From contig NC_133946.1 of the NCBI RefSeq assembly GCF_031877795.1, positions 11,569,144-11,633,143 of the forward strand: a stretch of DNA of 64,000 bases. Direction: 5' to 3'. A program made the position numbers and the translations under genes. Origin of the DNA: Strix aluco (lineage: Eukaryota > Chordata > Aves > Strigiformes > Strigidae). Positions 1 through 11,700 of the stretch are shown piece after piece. Below the pieces are notes generated by a model. That model worked only from the letters and a program-made list of their open reading frames with translations, ran no database searches and was not told the DNA's origin. Positions within the stretch are counted from its first letter, which is position 1. Every line of letters starts with the position of its first letter.

Positions 1-1680
1 CAGGGGGAAAAATAACAGTTTCAGTGTGACGGTGGTAGATGCGGATTTGAGATTACGGATGGAAGCTGAAGAGAGACTTAAAGCACTGCGGAGAGGACAC
101 AGCTGCCGAGGGAGATGATGCTCACGATGTTTCTGAGCTTTGAGCACCCTCTTCTGGAGTAACACACACCTAAGAAGTGGCCACTTCATTTTCATTCTCA
201 GCCTTTACAGAGAAAAGAAGCAACGTCCCTTCTTGGCTGCCAGGGAAAACTGTAAAGCTGAATCAAAATCAGCAGACGCAAGCAGGGAATTTAAAAAAAT
301 CAAGTAAAATACAGAGACATTTTACCTTCAGGAGGCAGAAACAAAACAAAAAATTTCCAGTATCTGAAAATTCATTTCTGCTATCCCAAATTCTGTCCCC
401 ATTTAGAACTGAATAACCTCATGGATTATATCAGGGCTTCACTTGGCACAGCTGACAGCAAGTGCATCAAAAAGGGATCCTTGTGTGTGTATATGATGAA
501 AAAAACCCAACTTTGATTCTACTCAAACTCGGAGGACTGTCCTCCAAGACAATCGCTGTTGTAAAAAATCAGGATTTTCACAAAATGTAAGCATTTGTTA
601 CTAACTTTGGGTTATTGCTCTCATCTCTGTTAGTCGGACATGTTGCAGCACGCACCTATAGCTCTGTATCTGAGCCATAACTCAAGACTAGAATGAGTTA
701 CTGAGGTCAGTTGTGAAGAAAAAAATAACCTTTTACTTATGAAATATTCAACTTGCTTTATGAAATTTTTTTTTATTGATCACCTTTCCAATAATATCAG
801 GCAGCTAATCTATATTACTCACAAGAAATTTCTGTCCATGTCTAAGGCAATTCCTTTTTTCAGCTTCCCCGTATTTCAGTTTCTGCAGATATGTAATGCA
901 GAAAGGAGCAAGACATCTGTACATTTAAGACCCTGAAGATAGCGGACTTTATTTAGATCTCAACATTCACTTAAAGATAGGTAAATAACTAGTCCTAACT
1001 CACTTCAGTCAGCCTGCAGAAACACAGGGCAGTGCTGAAGAACAACTTGTAACTATTGTGGGGAGCTGTAAAGCACTTCAGCCATCTTATTAGGTTGCTA
1101 ACTCTGGATATGCCAAGGGCAGAGCAGAAAAAATTGTTCTTTCACTGCACGACCGTGCTCGGGCACTGGAAGCAGCACAGCAATATTACTGCAGCTTGTT
1201 GGGCTAATTCTCTCGCCATCCTAGAGGAAGAAGGCAATAAAACGGGCTGAGCACCACATTAACACAGCAGTACTGCCTCTGGGGCCTGAGCTAGTACCTC
1301 TGTATACACCCCTTTTGTTCAGACCAAAGAAGTTACTTGGAGCCAGTTTGGGCACCTCAAACGCTGCATTGTATTTGACGGGCATACCTGAAAAGATGTT
1401 TTCTGACAACAAAGCCGAGCTAATGGCTAGTTGCATGCCGAAAGGAGTGGTCCCCTCAGAGAAAATAGAAGAATTGTCTCGTTTTTCTGTCAGAGAAACA
1501 ACCTGGAGAGATCAGCAGATTTCGGTAATCATCAGAGCCTCTGTCAGGCCAGACGAGCACCAGAGCTGAGCAAGGGAAGCGATGGGAACACATACGAGCA
1601 GGAAGAGGAAGAGGCAGGAGCGTTCTCTGTGGCGAAAACTGCCTTTTAGATGAGATTAAATACAAAATTAACGATTTATT
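1..1680. other. upstream flank of BUB1B, no gene recognised
   Basis: No coding exon is recognised in this stretch. The first ~118 bases are richer in CpG than what follows, and on the + strand they are open from the window edge to a TGA at 116-118 (about 38 codons, arginine- and glutamate-rich). This could be the tail of an exon lying mostly outside the window, but no polyadenylation signal follows soon after, so I do not call it. The rest is ordinary AT-rich flank. In mammals the neighbour on this side is BMF, transcribed away from BUB1B; nothing here matches its BH3 end. Confidence 0.5.
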
Positions 1681-1715
1681 TCTCCCTGGCGGAGGCGCGT
1701 GCCGCCTGAGGGGAA

Positions 1716-1734
1716 ACTCTACTTCCCATGATGC
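1716..1734 (+). promoter_or_regulatory. ZNF143/Staf-like site
   Basis: The sequence ACTCTACTTCCCATGATGC resembles the ZNF143/Staf SBS2 consensus (ACTACAATTCCCAGMATGC), with the TTCCCA and ATGC cores kept and four or so mismatches. Such sites are common just upstream of vertebrate CpG-island promoters. Binding is inferred from the match only. Confidence 0.45.
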
Positions 1735-1795
1735 AGCGGTGCGGCAGGGCGGGCTCGGGGCGGAGCCAACCCGGCAGCGCGCCCTGAGGGGGCGG

Positions 1796-1800
1796 CCAAT
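1796..1800 (+). promoter_or_regulatory. CCAAT box (NF-Y site)
   Basis: A forward CCAAT in the context GGCGGCCAATGGGG matches the NF-Y consensus. It ends 26 bp before the first CHR core. NF-Y boxes at about this distance upstream of a CHR are typical of G2/M genes, and BUB1B is one of these. Confidence 0.65.
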
Positions 1801-1826
1801 GGGGAGGCGGCTGGCGGCGGTTGGAG

Positions 1827-1839
1827 TTTGAATTTTGAA
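1827..1839 (+). promoter_or_regulatory. doubled CHR element (TTTGAATTTTGAA)
   Basis: Two TTTGAA cores lie head to tail at 1827-1832 and 1834-1839, one base apart. TTTGAA is the cell cycle genes homology region bound through LIN54 by the DREAM and B-MYB-MuvB complexes. They repress in G0/G1 and activate in G2/M, which suits BUB1B expression. The doubling is seen directly; use by MuvB is inferred from the motif, the CCAAT spacing and the gene's identity. Confidence 0.65.
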
Positions 1840-1849
1840 GGGGCTGAGG

Positions 1850-2204
1850 CCGAGCTACCGTTGGGGCGCGGGGCTCGGGCGCTCGTCAGGGACGTGGGAC
1901 CTCCGCGCTTGGTGTGTGGGGCTGTGGCGGGCGGTGTGGGCTGAGGGAAGCCTCTTCCTCCCTCCGGCCGCTGCGGGAGAGTGTGGGGCTCCGTATCCCG
2001 GCCTGAGGGAAGAGAGGTGGGGGGCACGTCCCGGTGGCGAGCCGCCATTGTGGAGCTGCGGAGCAAACGGCTTCTCGCTGTGTGGTGGCGGGGAGTCTGC
2101 TCGCTTCCACGCAGTGAGGGACGGTCTCCGCCGCGCTCCTCGTCCTCGCCGGCCGTCGCATCACCGACTCGCCTGTACTACCGGCCCGCTACAACTACTT
2201 GTAG
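1850..2204 (+). other. BUB1B: BUB1B exon 1 (probable 5' untranslated exon)
   Basis: The exon is inferred: it starts in the CpG-rich promoter and has a usable donor TTGTAG|GTGAAG at 2205. Weaker or alternative donors are GTGAGG at 2114, GTGGGG at 2311 and CAG|GTAAAG at 2494. There is no ATG between about 1845 and 2204, so this leader would be free of upstream start codons. Human BUB1B starts translation in its first exon; here the first ATG is in exon 2. Both ends of this exon are uncertain. Confidence 0.5.
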
Positions 2205-2576
2205 GTGAAGAGCCTGAGGGACCTGACTCAGTTTACGGTGTGGCTGGAGCTCGCCGCTCGCCAGCCTCAGAGAGGGTGTTAATCTCGGGGGAAGGAAGGG
2301 AGCACGCAGGTGGGGAGAGAAACAGCTTAATCTTAGTAGCCTTTCCTGCTGGCGTCACCTGCCTGAGATTCTTCGTTGTAAAGAAGTGCTTAGCTCTTGT
2401 TTCATGTGTTTCCCATGGAGGGGAATTAAATGCCCAATTCCCTCTAAAAGTTGGGGACCGAAATGGCTGCATAGAAAGTGTGTGGTGGATCAGGTAAAGA
2501 AAGCCAGGTCTGTCAGGTTTCGGGTTAGTATCCTACCTAATGAATCAATTCTTTGTTGCTTTTGTTGTTAACACAG

Positions 2577-2739
2577 AATTTAAAAGAGAGGCTGTCATGT
2601 CACAGGAGTGCAACGATGAGTGGGAGCTGAGCAAAGAGAATGTGCAGCCCCTCCGGCAGGGACGTGTCATGGCCACCTTGCAGGAAGCACTGGCTCAGCA
2701 GGAGACTTCCACCCACACTGCGGTTCAACTCAAAAAGCA
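2577..2739 (+). CDS. BUB1B: BUB1B exon 2 (start codon, KEN1)
   Basis: The acceptor is AACACAG at 2570-2576 and the donor is GTGAGT at 2740. Coding begins at the first ATG, 2597 (G at -3), giving [15 protein letters not shown] and onward; the match to human BUBR1 is strong from [20 protein letters not shown]1 (residues 13-15) is the motif needed to inhibit APC/C-Cdc20. The exon ends in phase 2. The human N-terminal extension of about 14 residues has no counterpart. Intron 2 (2740-3236) is plain, with a T-rich tract before the next acceptor. Confidence 0.92.
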
Positions 2740-5700
2740 GTGAGTGATATTTTGACACCTTTCCCTTTTATCTTCCTGCCTCCTCATCATTTGTTCTATG
2801 TCTTGTTTAACTGTACTAATCTCATATACATTAAAAAGGGCATAAAAGAACAGAAGTTTAGTAACTGACATCTGCTACTATCACACTCCAGGTATTTAGG
2901 ACTGCTTGCTGTGGGTGCTGTACAGTATAGTCTACTATTTTTAGGTTTGTGATAGAGCATTTAAGCAGCAAACACCAGGGAGATTTGGTTGTGCTTTTAA
3001 ATGTATTCATTAAGAAAAGTGTGTATTTTTTAAAAATACATCGGAGTATTGGTGGATGGAAAATTGCTTTCCGTTTAGCTCAAGTCTAAATATATTGAAC
3101 CTAGCCTTTTTCTTTTACACCTACAAAATGGTATCAGTGAGAGCCAAGGTCTTAGTTTACAGAGTAGAAAATGTCTTTACAGTTATACACATGTATTGAA
3201 TGGATAAATTTTTTTTTGTTTTGTTTTGTTTTTTAGGGAGTTTGAATTGGAAATCCGATTTTACTCTGGAGATGATCCACTGGATGTCTGGGACCGGTAA
3301 GTTTTCCTTTTACTTCAGAAGAAAGAATAGAAAGGTCAGATACCCCTGTAAAAGTTTAGGAAAAAATATTGTAATTTAATGAAAAACTCATTAGAATATA
3401 AATTCTCTAACAGTTTTCTTGAATCATATGTTGTGTTTCAATATTATGCCTAATTTTTTTCTAAATCTCCTTATGTTGTACAGAAACAGAAGCTTTGTAT
3501 CTTATTCAGAACTGACTTCCTATTCCATCTCTAGGTACATCAAGTGGACAGAGCAAACCTTCCCCCAGGGTGGAAAGGAGAGTAATCTCCCAGCACTATT
3601 GGAAAGGGCGGTGAAAGCACTCAATGAACAGCAGCGATACTACAAAGATCCCCGCTATCTTAATCTCTGGCTCAAGTTTGTGAGTATTTTGTGACTATGT
3701 CTTGGATGTTTCTTTTTCTTGGTACTTGGCATGTCATTTGCACATTTAAGCTGATTTTTTGTAACGATAGAGTCAAAGAACATGATGTACAACTAGTGCA
3801 GTATTAGAAGTATTTCTCTGCAAACATGTTACCTGCTCTTGAGTTACACTTCTCATTTTCAATAGGATCTTCAGACCTTTTTTTAGGGTCATTCAGTTTG
3901 GACAGCTACAGACTTCATAAATTTTGTTTTGGAAAAGCTAATTTGAATGAATAGAGCTTGATTACTTATTTAAGGAGAAAAGGAATTGATTTAAAGATGC
4001 ATTTTAGGTGTGTTATCTGTCTTAACAGTTATTTTAACTTCTGGTTTGTATCCACATCCCGTGTTTAAGCAAAACCAAGCTGAGTGTGTTCTGGTCTTGC
4101 CCTCTCTCTCCATTGCTATACTTTTTGTTGTTCTCATCGTCTTAAAGCAGCTTTTCTCCAGGTTTAGCTTTCTGAGCTGATTTACCAGTTCTGAAACTGA
4201 TAAGAAATGTGTTGTACTTGATCTAAAGCTAAAATAACTATTCTGAGGAATACTAATATGACATAGTTCAATCACTGAATTATCTCAGATAAAAAAAGAA
4301 ATTGAAGAAATTACTGACTTTGAATATGTAGGCTAGAATGAAGTGATTGGTAATAATATTAACAAATATATACATGCAGTCAGAGGTTTTTCTTGTTATT
4401 ATCCTTCTGCTTTGGAATTCCTTTCTTTAACCTTGTGTGCTGTGCCACGATACAATTGCATGTCCTGGCCTTACAGCTGCTCCTGTAAGACTTGTGCTGA
4501 AATCAGTTGGGGTCTTGCAGGAGCCATCAAAACTCAGACATCGGCTTGGAATCCTTTGTAGTCCAACATGATTACTGAAATACTTTGGTTGTTTCAGGGA
4601 GATTGTTGTAACGAGCCCTTGGATCTGTACAGTTATCTACATAGCCAGGAAATTGGAACAACACTGGCACTACTCTACATCACTTGGGCAGAGGTGCTTG
4701 AGGCTAGAGGAAGTTTTAAGAAAGCAGATCTGATATTCCAGGAGGGTCTTCAGCGCAAGGCTGAACCTTTGGACAAACTCCAGTCCTATCATAGGTAAGC
4801 TTCTGGCTGAAGGGAAGAACTTGGAGTAATCCTATGTGGGTCAGTGGGTACAGTGAAGTTTATGCTGACTTCTCCAATATTTTTCTCAGGCAGTTTCAGA
4901 CCCGTGTTTCTCGGCAGACGCTGCTGGGGCTTGAGGAAACTCCTGATGAAAACGATACTCGTCTTCTGGGAGCTATGGAACCTCAGAGAAGTTCATTGGC
5001 AGATCTAAAAGGCAGAGGGAAGAAAAAAGTGAGAGCCCCAATTAGTCGTGTAGGAGATGCACTTAAAAGTACGTTCAGTTGCTGAAACCACATATTATTG
5101 GAAGAATTACATCTTTTTGTTGTGGATTTTACACTTGAGTGTGATAGTTAAAGGTTAATTTGCATAAATCTTTTTGCTTATAGCCACTAACCAAAACAGA
5201 AGCTTCCAGACTCTAACTTCTCAGCAGCTTTCAAATAATCCGGGTTTTGCTGTGTTTGATGAAAATTCATCATCTGGACCTGAGATTCCTGTACTTACAC
5301 CACAGCTATGGACAGCACCTCCAGCCCCGAGAGCCAAGGAGAATGAGCTGAGCGCAGGACCTTGGAACTCTGGCAGGGTAAGGAGTCTCAAAGTGGACTG
5401 GCAAAAAAGAGGAAGGTGTGTATAAGCTGTTGACTTCTGATCCCTGAGACAAAGGTCATATTCTTTCTTCCTTGCCTGGGGTATGTGTCTATCTGTAACT
5501 ACAGATCTTCCTAGCTTCTTCCTAAAAAGTTTCTGTCTATGTGTAACCTATTCAAGTTTAGCAAGCTGATCTTGCTAGAATAAGTTAAAAAAGCTCTCTG
5601 GAGTTCTTAAATCAAGAAATTATGATTGTTGCTAACCAGAAAAATTGGTTGAGATGCCCTGCCAAACTGTTTGGAGAGCAGAAAAAGAATATAAGAGGGA

Positions 5701-8700
5701 AAACACTAGCCAAAGAAAGGGAGAGAAGCCAGGCATTAGTTAATTCTGTAAGAAAGAGGAGTAAGAGTTAAATTGATACCATACAGTACAACCTGAAGGG
5801 AGAACTCATTGCCTATCTTATGGAAATGAGGCATGTACAGCATTCTGCAAGTCTGTTTTGAAGTGCTTGTGAGGAAAACAGAAGAGTGGAGATCAAAAGA
5901 ATTTAAGAACTACTGTATCAATGGAATATTTATCTGGACAATAGAGGGAAGCTTGCCAATAGATGAAAAAAGGATGACAGAAGGTAAGTTCTGATGGTTT
6001 AAACTAATGCTGGAGACATGAAAAGAAGCAGCTGTGCTACAGGTGTTTAAGCTGTTCTAGAGAAATGATTGAAGACATCTGAAGGAAATTAATCCTATTA
6101 AATCAAGTTTCATAGGTTCTTAGATAACCTCCAGTGTTCCGCTGTTCTTTGTAGATAAGAGGATGAATAGAAAGTTAATCAGATGATAAAAATATTTTAG
6201 GCTTCTCAATATAGAAGTCATTATAAATGAAGCTTAGAAACAAAAACTAGGATGAGGGGAGGGAAGCAAATGATCTGAAATTGATGGAAACTCCAGGAAG
6301 AATTACTGCCAGATACAAAGCAATTTGATTAAACCTGTGATTTACTGAACTTTTCCATTCACTTAATTTAGCTGAGAAGAATGAGGAGGAAGAATTATTA
6401 ATGTAAAACTTTTATCAGTTGCCTTGCTTTGGACTGCTTAACATGTTCATTCTGGTCCCCAAATGCTTCTGTGTTCTTTTAATGTTTGTCCTTAAGAGTT
6501 ATCTCTGTTCCCCCCCTTCATGAAATTTGTTAGCTTTAAAAAAGCAGCTTCAACTAGCAGAAGAGTTTGAGGATGTTTATTTCCCCTGCACTGAAGTGTG
6601 GTGCTCATTCTGGCTTGTATTACACTGAAAAAACAACCTTTTGTAAATGCTTTGAGATATTAAAAGCTGCACAGAGGAAAGAGGCTTCTCTTATTGCTGG
6701 TGTGAAGATGGCTAAGTGTAAACAGTTTGAAATATGGTAGTGAAGAGAAGGTAGGGAAATGTCCCCACGATGTAACTTTATCTGCCTAAATGTCAAAGGG
6801 AATATAGTAGGCAGATGAGTAGCATGTTGCCAGACTAAATTCCATCTGTCTTCTCTTAAATAATGGACCTCAGAAGCAGTTAAGTGATTTTTGTGGTGTT
6901 GGAATGGCCTCTGAGAGGAAAATTGAGAAGACTGGAGGTTCTTGGTGGACAGCAGAAGGAATACTATTATAAAACTGGGACAGTCTTGGCTGAAAAATGA
7001 GGACCATCGCATTTCTGGAAATCAAACAAGAGGAGCAATGGAATACCCAGCTTGACCAGCATTACTTCAGAATAACAGAAACTAGGTATTGATGAGGACA
7101 CACAGGAGGAGTGTGTCTTGGTCTGTAACTGTTTATGTATCAGAAGAGAATTAATCTTGTAAATTAATCTTGGAAAAGTCTATCAGGTTTTTTTTTTTTT
7201 AAATAACAAAAGCTACAAATGAGCTGAACACCGGAAAAAGGGCGATTCAGTGTATAGAGGAATGTAGAGTCTAAAAATGAATCTTTAAGCCGTTAACATT
7301 GACTTTCCCTTCCTCAGCGCCCTCGCAGCAGTGCGAATTCCGGTATAGAAGTGCCCTGCCCACTGCCCGGTTTCACCCCATATGTGGAAGAGTCAGCTCA
7401 GCAACAAGTCATGTGAGTCTTCAGTTTGAAATGGGGATTGCATTTGAAATTATCAAAGCTGCTTTGTAAAATTCTGGCTCGTTTTGCCAAGTATCCAGAT
7501 CTACAAGAATCTAAAAATCTGGCCACCTGGAAGCTCTTAGTGCTTTGGTTTGATGGCAGAGGCTGCAGTGGACATAAGGACATGGAAAGTATTTGAACAC
7601 TGCTGCTCATTATGTGGGAGCTTCTATCATATTTATAAATGCTAAATAGTTTAATGGCTTAATTCAGTGTGTTTACACAAAACCAGAGTTACCTCTCTTA
7701 GGATGCTGTTTGCAATGAAAGCAGCCCCGGACTGAGATGGCTTATTGCTGTTTTCCAGTATCTTGGGACTCTGTGCTCATTCTCTTTGGAGTTGTATTCT
7801 GAAACAAGCTATCAAAGTTTCCATGACAACAGTGTTGCTTAGGTTATGGAGGAGTAGTGCTGTTTTGCCTGAAATAACCTTCCTGCTTGTACAGTGCTCA
7901 CTGAAATGCTGATAAATCCCAGGAGATGGGGTTGTTCTGTTTTGTTAGAGCAGAGTACAGAGCATTATTTTGCAAAGCTGCTTAACTTTCTTGTTCTGTG
8001 GCTAATGATGGCCATGGAATATATAGGCTTTTCCTGAGAGAGAAGTGGAAAAGAATGTTTGATATTGCAGACAGCTTCCTTGGCTTTGGATCACGTATAA
8101 TCAAAGCATGTTGAAAGGTGTCTACCAGTGGGTTTTTCATGTGGCTTTTGTTGCATGTTGACTGCAGAGTAGCTCTGACCAAGGACATATCATAATTTAG
8201 TTTAAGAATAAAAAAAAAAAGTTTCTGTCTAAACTATAAGACTATTTCTTGCTCCTGGCAGTCAGTGATGCCATGAAATTAGATCTCTTGACATGCTGGT
8301 CTCTCTTAGATGAACACTTGTTTACAGAGGTAGCATCTTTTTCTGCCAGGGAAAAGGAAGGGGTGGGTGGGAACTGAATGTCACATGAAATTAGCTGTAA
8401 GCAGCTTGAGCAGAGAGTTTGAATATAGTTTTATGCTATATAGTTGGAAGCTGAAAAGCAGATACTTTTTTTTTTGTCTGCCTTTGAGTCCATTTCCTCA
8501 TGATGGTGTGGCCCTGAACCAAATGAAGACTGAAAGTGTTGTGTTGAAATTGTGTAAATGTGATGCAAATCATGCCATCAGTTGTCATCTGGAGATTTGG
8601 GTAGAAGGACCCTGTAGTGATATTGGTAATAAGCCCCCACCCCACAAATAAAAGCTTTAAAACCCCCCCAACCATTGGGAGCACCTGTTTGTCTCATCAT

Positions 8701-11700
8701 CTCCAAGATTATTTTAGGGTGGAGTCCATTCATATGCACAACAAAACAGATGTCTTGGAACTGTGCACTGTGTTTTCTTTTGAACTAACTATTTACCCAG
8801 ACCACAGTTTACGTATTTCTCAAGGTTGGTTGTTCAGAACATCTTTTATTGAGGTACAAATAATTGCTGAAGTCATGTGGATTACTGGTATCTGTAAAAC
8901 TGTACAAATTCTGCTTCCTCTCTCCTGAAACTAGCATGTAGCACTTTCAAGCTAAGTTGACTGCTACTAACTCCTTTCACTGTACAGTGATGGGGTTTTT
9001 GTGGGGTTTTTTGGTTGTTTTTTTGTAATGGGGCACTTAATTTCTGTTACTAAGCACGCAAAACATTTTCCTTGATTCCCCTCTTATTGCATCTTAAATC
9101 TTACATTTTTTCTTAACCTAAAATGCCAGGCTTAATCTAGTCCAAGATCTTCCATTTTTAGTCCCACTGATTCTCCCCCCCCCCCCCCCCCCCCCCCCCG
9201 CCCCCCAATAAACTATGTTTTGTAGGATAATCATCCTTGTCACTTGTGTGGTCACACAGATCGATGGAGCATAGATCCTGATCCAGAATGCACAGCAGCA
9301 ATTCAGAGTATCATAAGAATTGTATTTGCTCTTGACTGGGCCCTATTAACAGTTTGTTTGGGGTTTTTTGTTTTGGTTTTTTTCATCACACAATTCTGAG
9401 TCTGCTTGCCTTTTATGTGCTATCACTTAATTTTTCATGTTTTTTCTATCAACAGAAGAGACTATCTTTACACTGTTCGACAGCCAGATTCAGAAATTAG
9501 CCATTTTTTCTCCTGTGCTTGTTTTTCTGTGTTACAGTGAAGTACATATAATCAAAGTAATAATTGCATGGTTTTTTTCAGGACTCCCTGCAAAATTGAA
9601 CCCAGCGTAAACCATGTTTTAAGTGCTCGCAAACCTGAGAAAGAGGAAGACCCACTGCAACGAGTGCAAAATCATCAGCAGGATACTCAAGAAAAGAAAG
9701 AGGTGGTGATGTACTGTAAAGATAAAATTTATGCTGGAGTTGAAGAATTCTCTTTGGAAGAAATCCGAGCTGAAATCTACAGAAAGAAAGCAAAAAAGAA
9801 AGCAGAAGGTATGCTTCTGTATGGGATGATGTGAGACTTTCTGAGATGGGATCGTAAAATTATACTTACTTTTTATCAGCATACAGCTGTCTGTTATTGC
9901 CGCTGCTTTTCTTATTCAACTGGAATAGCTATTTAACTTCTCTGAGGTATAGAGAAAGTAAAATGTCTGACAGCTTTGCGTGTAAGCTGTGAAATGGGGA
10001 AAGAAGCCCCTTTAAAAATAATTTAGGCTTTAGCCACAGATTGCGTGTGGAATATGCTTTGTGCCTTATAAGCTTTTCTTCTTTAGAGGAGATGCAGGCC
10101 ATAGCACAGCAGAAGGAAGAAATACAAAGGAAAATTGAGGAGTTGGAGATGAAATTAAAGAAGAAAAAAGATGACAAGCAGCAACCATGTGAACAGGTGT
10201 TGTCCTCGTTTAACTGTTCTTTTACAAATAGCTACTATTTGAAGTAAAAGTACCAAAGGAGGAACAATATCTACTATGTTTCTCTTTGGCTAACACTTTT
10301 AAAACTTTTTTTGAAAGGATGCTTCAGACTATTGTATACATACATTACCCAGTAAATGAATGCTCAGAGAAATACTTCTTTTATTCTCCCTGACTTGTTC
10401 CCAAGCCATATCCTTTCACTATAGGAATGTAAATCAAAGACTTCAAATTTTGTAGTGTTACTTTACAAGTATTGTTAAATTATTTAACAATTGGACAAGA
10501 CATCTTATGTTAAGGTATAGACTTACAAATTTTTTTAAGTAAAGATACACCAAATGCTCAGGGGTGAATTGCTCATTCTTAAGCTCTTTTGTATGCAGTT
10601 TCCTTTTATATAGAGAATTGTGGTGTAAAAGAAGACAGGAGAAGCAGCTGGAACTAGGGAAAGAAGTGAAGGGTTGCAAAGTGGTGTGGGCTAACCCGGG
10701 TAGGCAATCACACACCTGCTTGCTCACTCCCCCTCAGTGGGATGGGGGATAGAATTGGAAGGGTAAAAGTGAGAAAACTGGTTGAGCTAAGGACAGTTCA
10801 ATAGGTAAACCAAAAGCTCTGCACACAAGCAGAGCAAAATAAGAAATTCATTCACTACTTCCCCTCAGCAGCCAGATGCTTAGCCATTTTCAGGAAAGTA
10901 GGCTTTCATCACGCATAATGGTTACTGGAAAGACAAATGCCGTAATTCTGAACGTCCAGCCTTCCTCCAGATTTTGCTGCTGAGCATGATGTAATATGGT
11001 ACAGAATATCCCTTCGGGTTAGCTAGCTGATCTGTGTCCCCTCCCGGTGTTGTGAGCCCCCAGCCCGCTTGCTAGGCTGGCAGCATGAAGAACAGAAGAC
11101 CTTGGTGCTGTGTAAGCACTTTCAGCAATAGCTCACCAGCGTGTTATCAACACTGGTGCTATGTTTTGGGTTTGTGACTAAAACGTACCAGCTACTGTGA
11201 AGAAAATTAGCTCTATCCCAGCCAAGACAGTACACAAAGCTGTATCTGATTTGTCTCCAAGTCTTATAGGCAGTAGAATGCTCTATTATGTATGAGATTT
11301 TTTTTTTTTTTCTATGCAGACCAGTCTTGAGCAGAGTATCTGTCAAGCAAGTGTACTTCAGTCTGTCATTGCTTGGTAGTGTTTAAACCACAGTTTTCCT
11401 ACAAGTTGCACATAACAAGTAAAAGTTAATTATTTTAAAGTGTTTCCTTTTCCCAACTTTGTCAGCTGGGCTCATAAAGTGTGTTCTTGCTTTTGCACTC
11501 TCTCTTGAAACACAGTAGTAAATATTTTAGATAATGAAATACAAAGTGTTGTGAATTTGATGTAAGCTATGTAACTGCTTAAATGTGTCTTTAATAGCTG
11601 CAGTATAGCTAAAATCTCCTATGAAAGTTATATATGGTTGCAAAGAGTAAAATTGCACATTTTAACTATGCTAAGCAATAAGAATGTACTTTTTTTGTGC

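Larger units (their letters stand above)
1690..2270 (+). promoter_or_regulatory. BUB1B: CpG-rich promoter region of BUB1B
   Basis: This is the only long GC- and CpG-dense stretch in the window, and it lies directly before the BUB1B exons. It contains a ZNF143-like site (1716-1734), a CCAAT box (1796-1800) and a doubled CHR element (1827-1839), and no TATA box. The transcription start is inferred to lie within a few tens of bases downstream of the CHR pair (about 1845-1880), as in other NF-Y/CHR cell-cycle promoters; the exact start cannot be read from sequence. Confidence 0.8.

Noticed and set aside
2462-2473. ATGGCTGCATAG, resembling the human BUBR1 start MAA
   Set aside because: The reading is Met-Ala-Ala-stop, so it cannot start BubR1. 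It lies before exon 2 and is probably intronic; the likeness to MAAV is too short to mean anything.
1835-2497. 220-codon + strand frame over the BUB1B promoter
   Set aside because: It starts at TTG, has no ATG, lies in CpG-rich DNA where stops are rare, and resembles no protein. It overlaps the promoter and exon 1.
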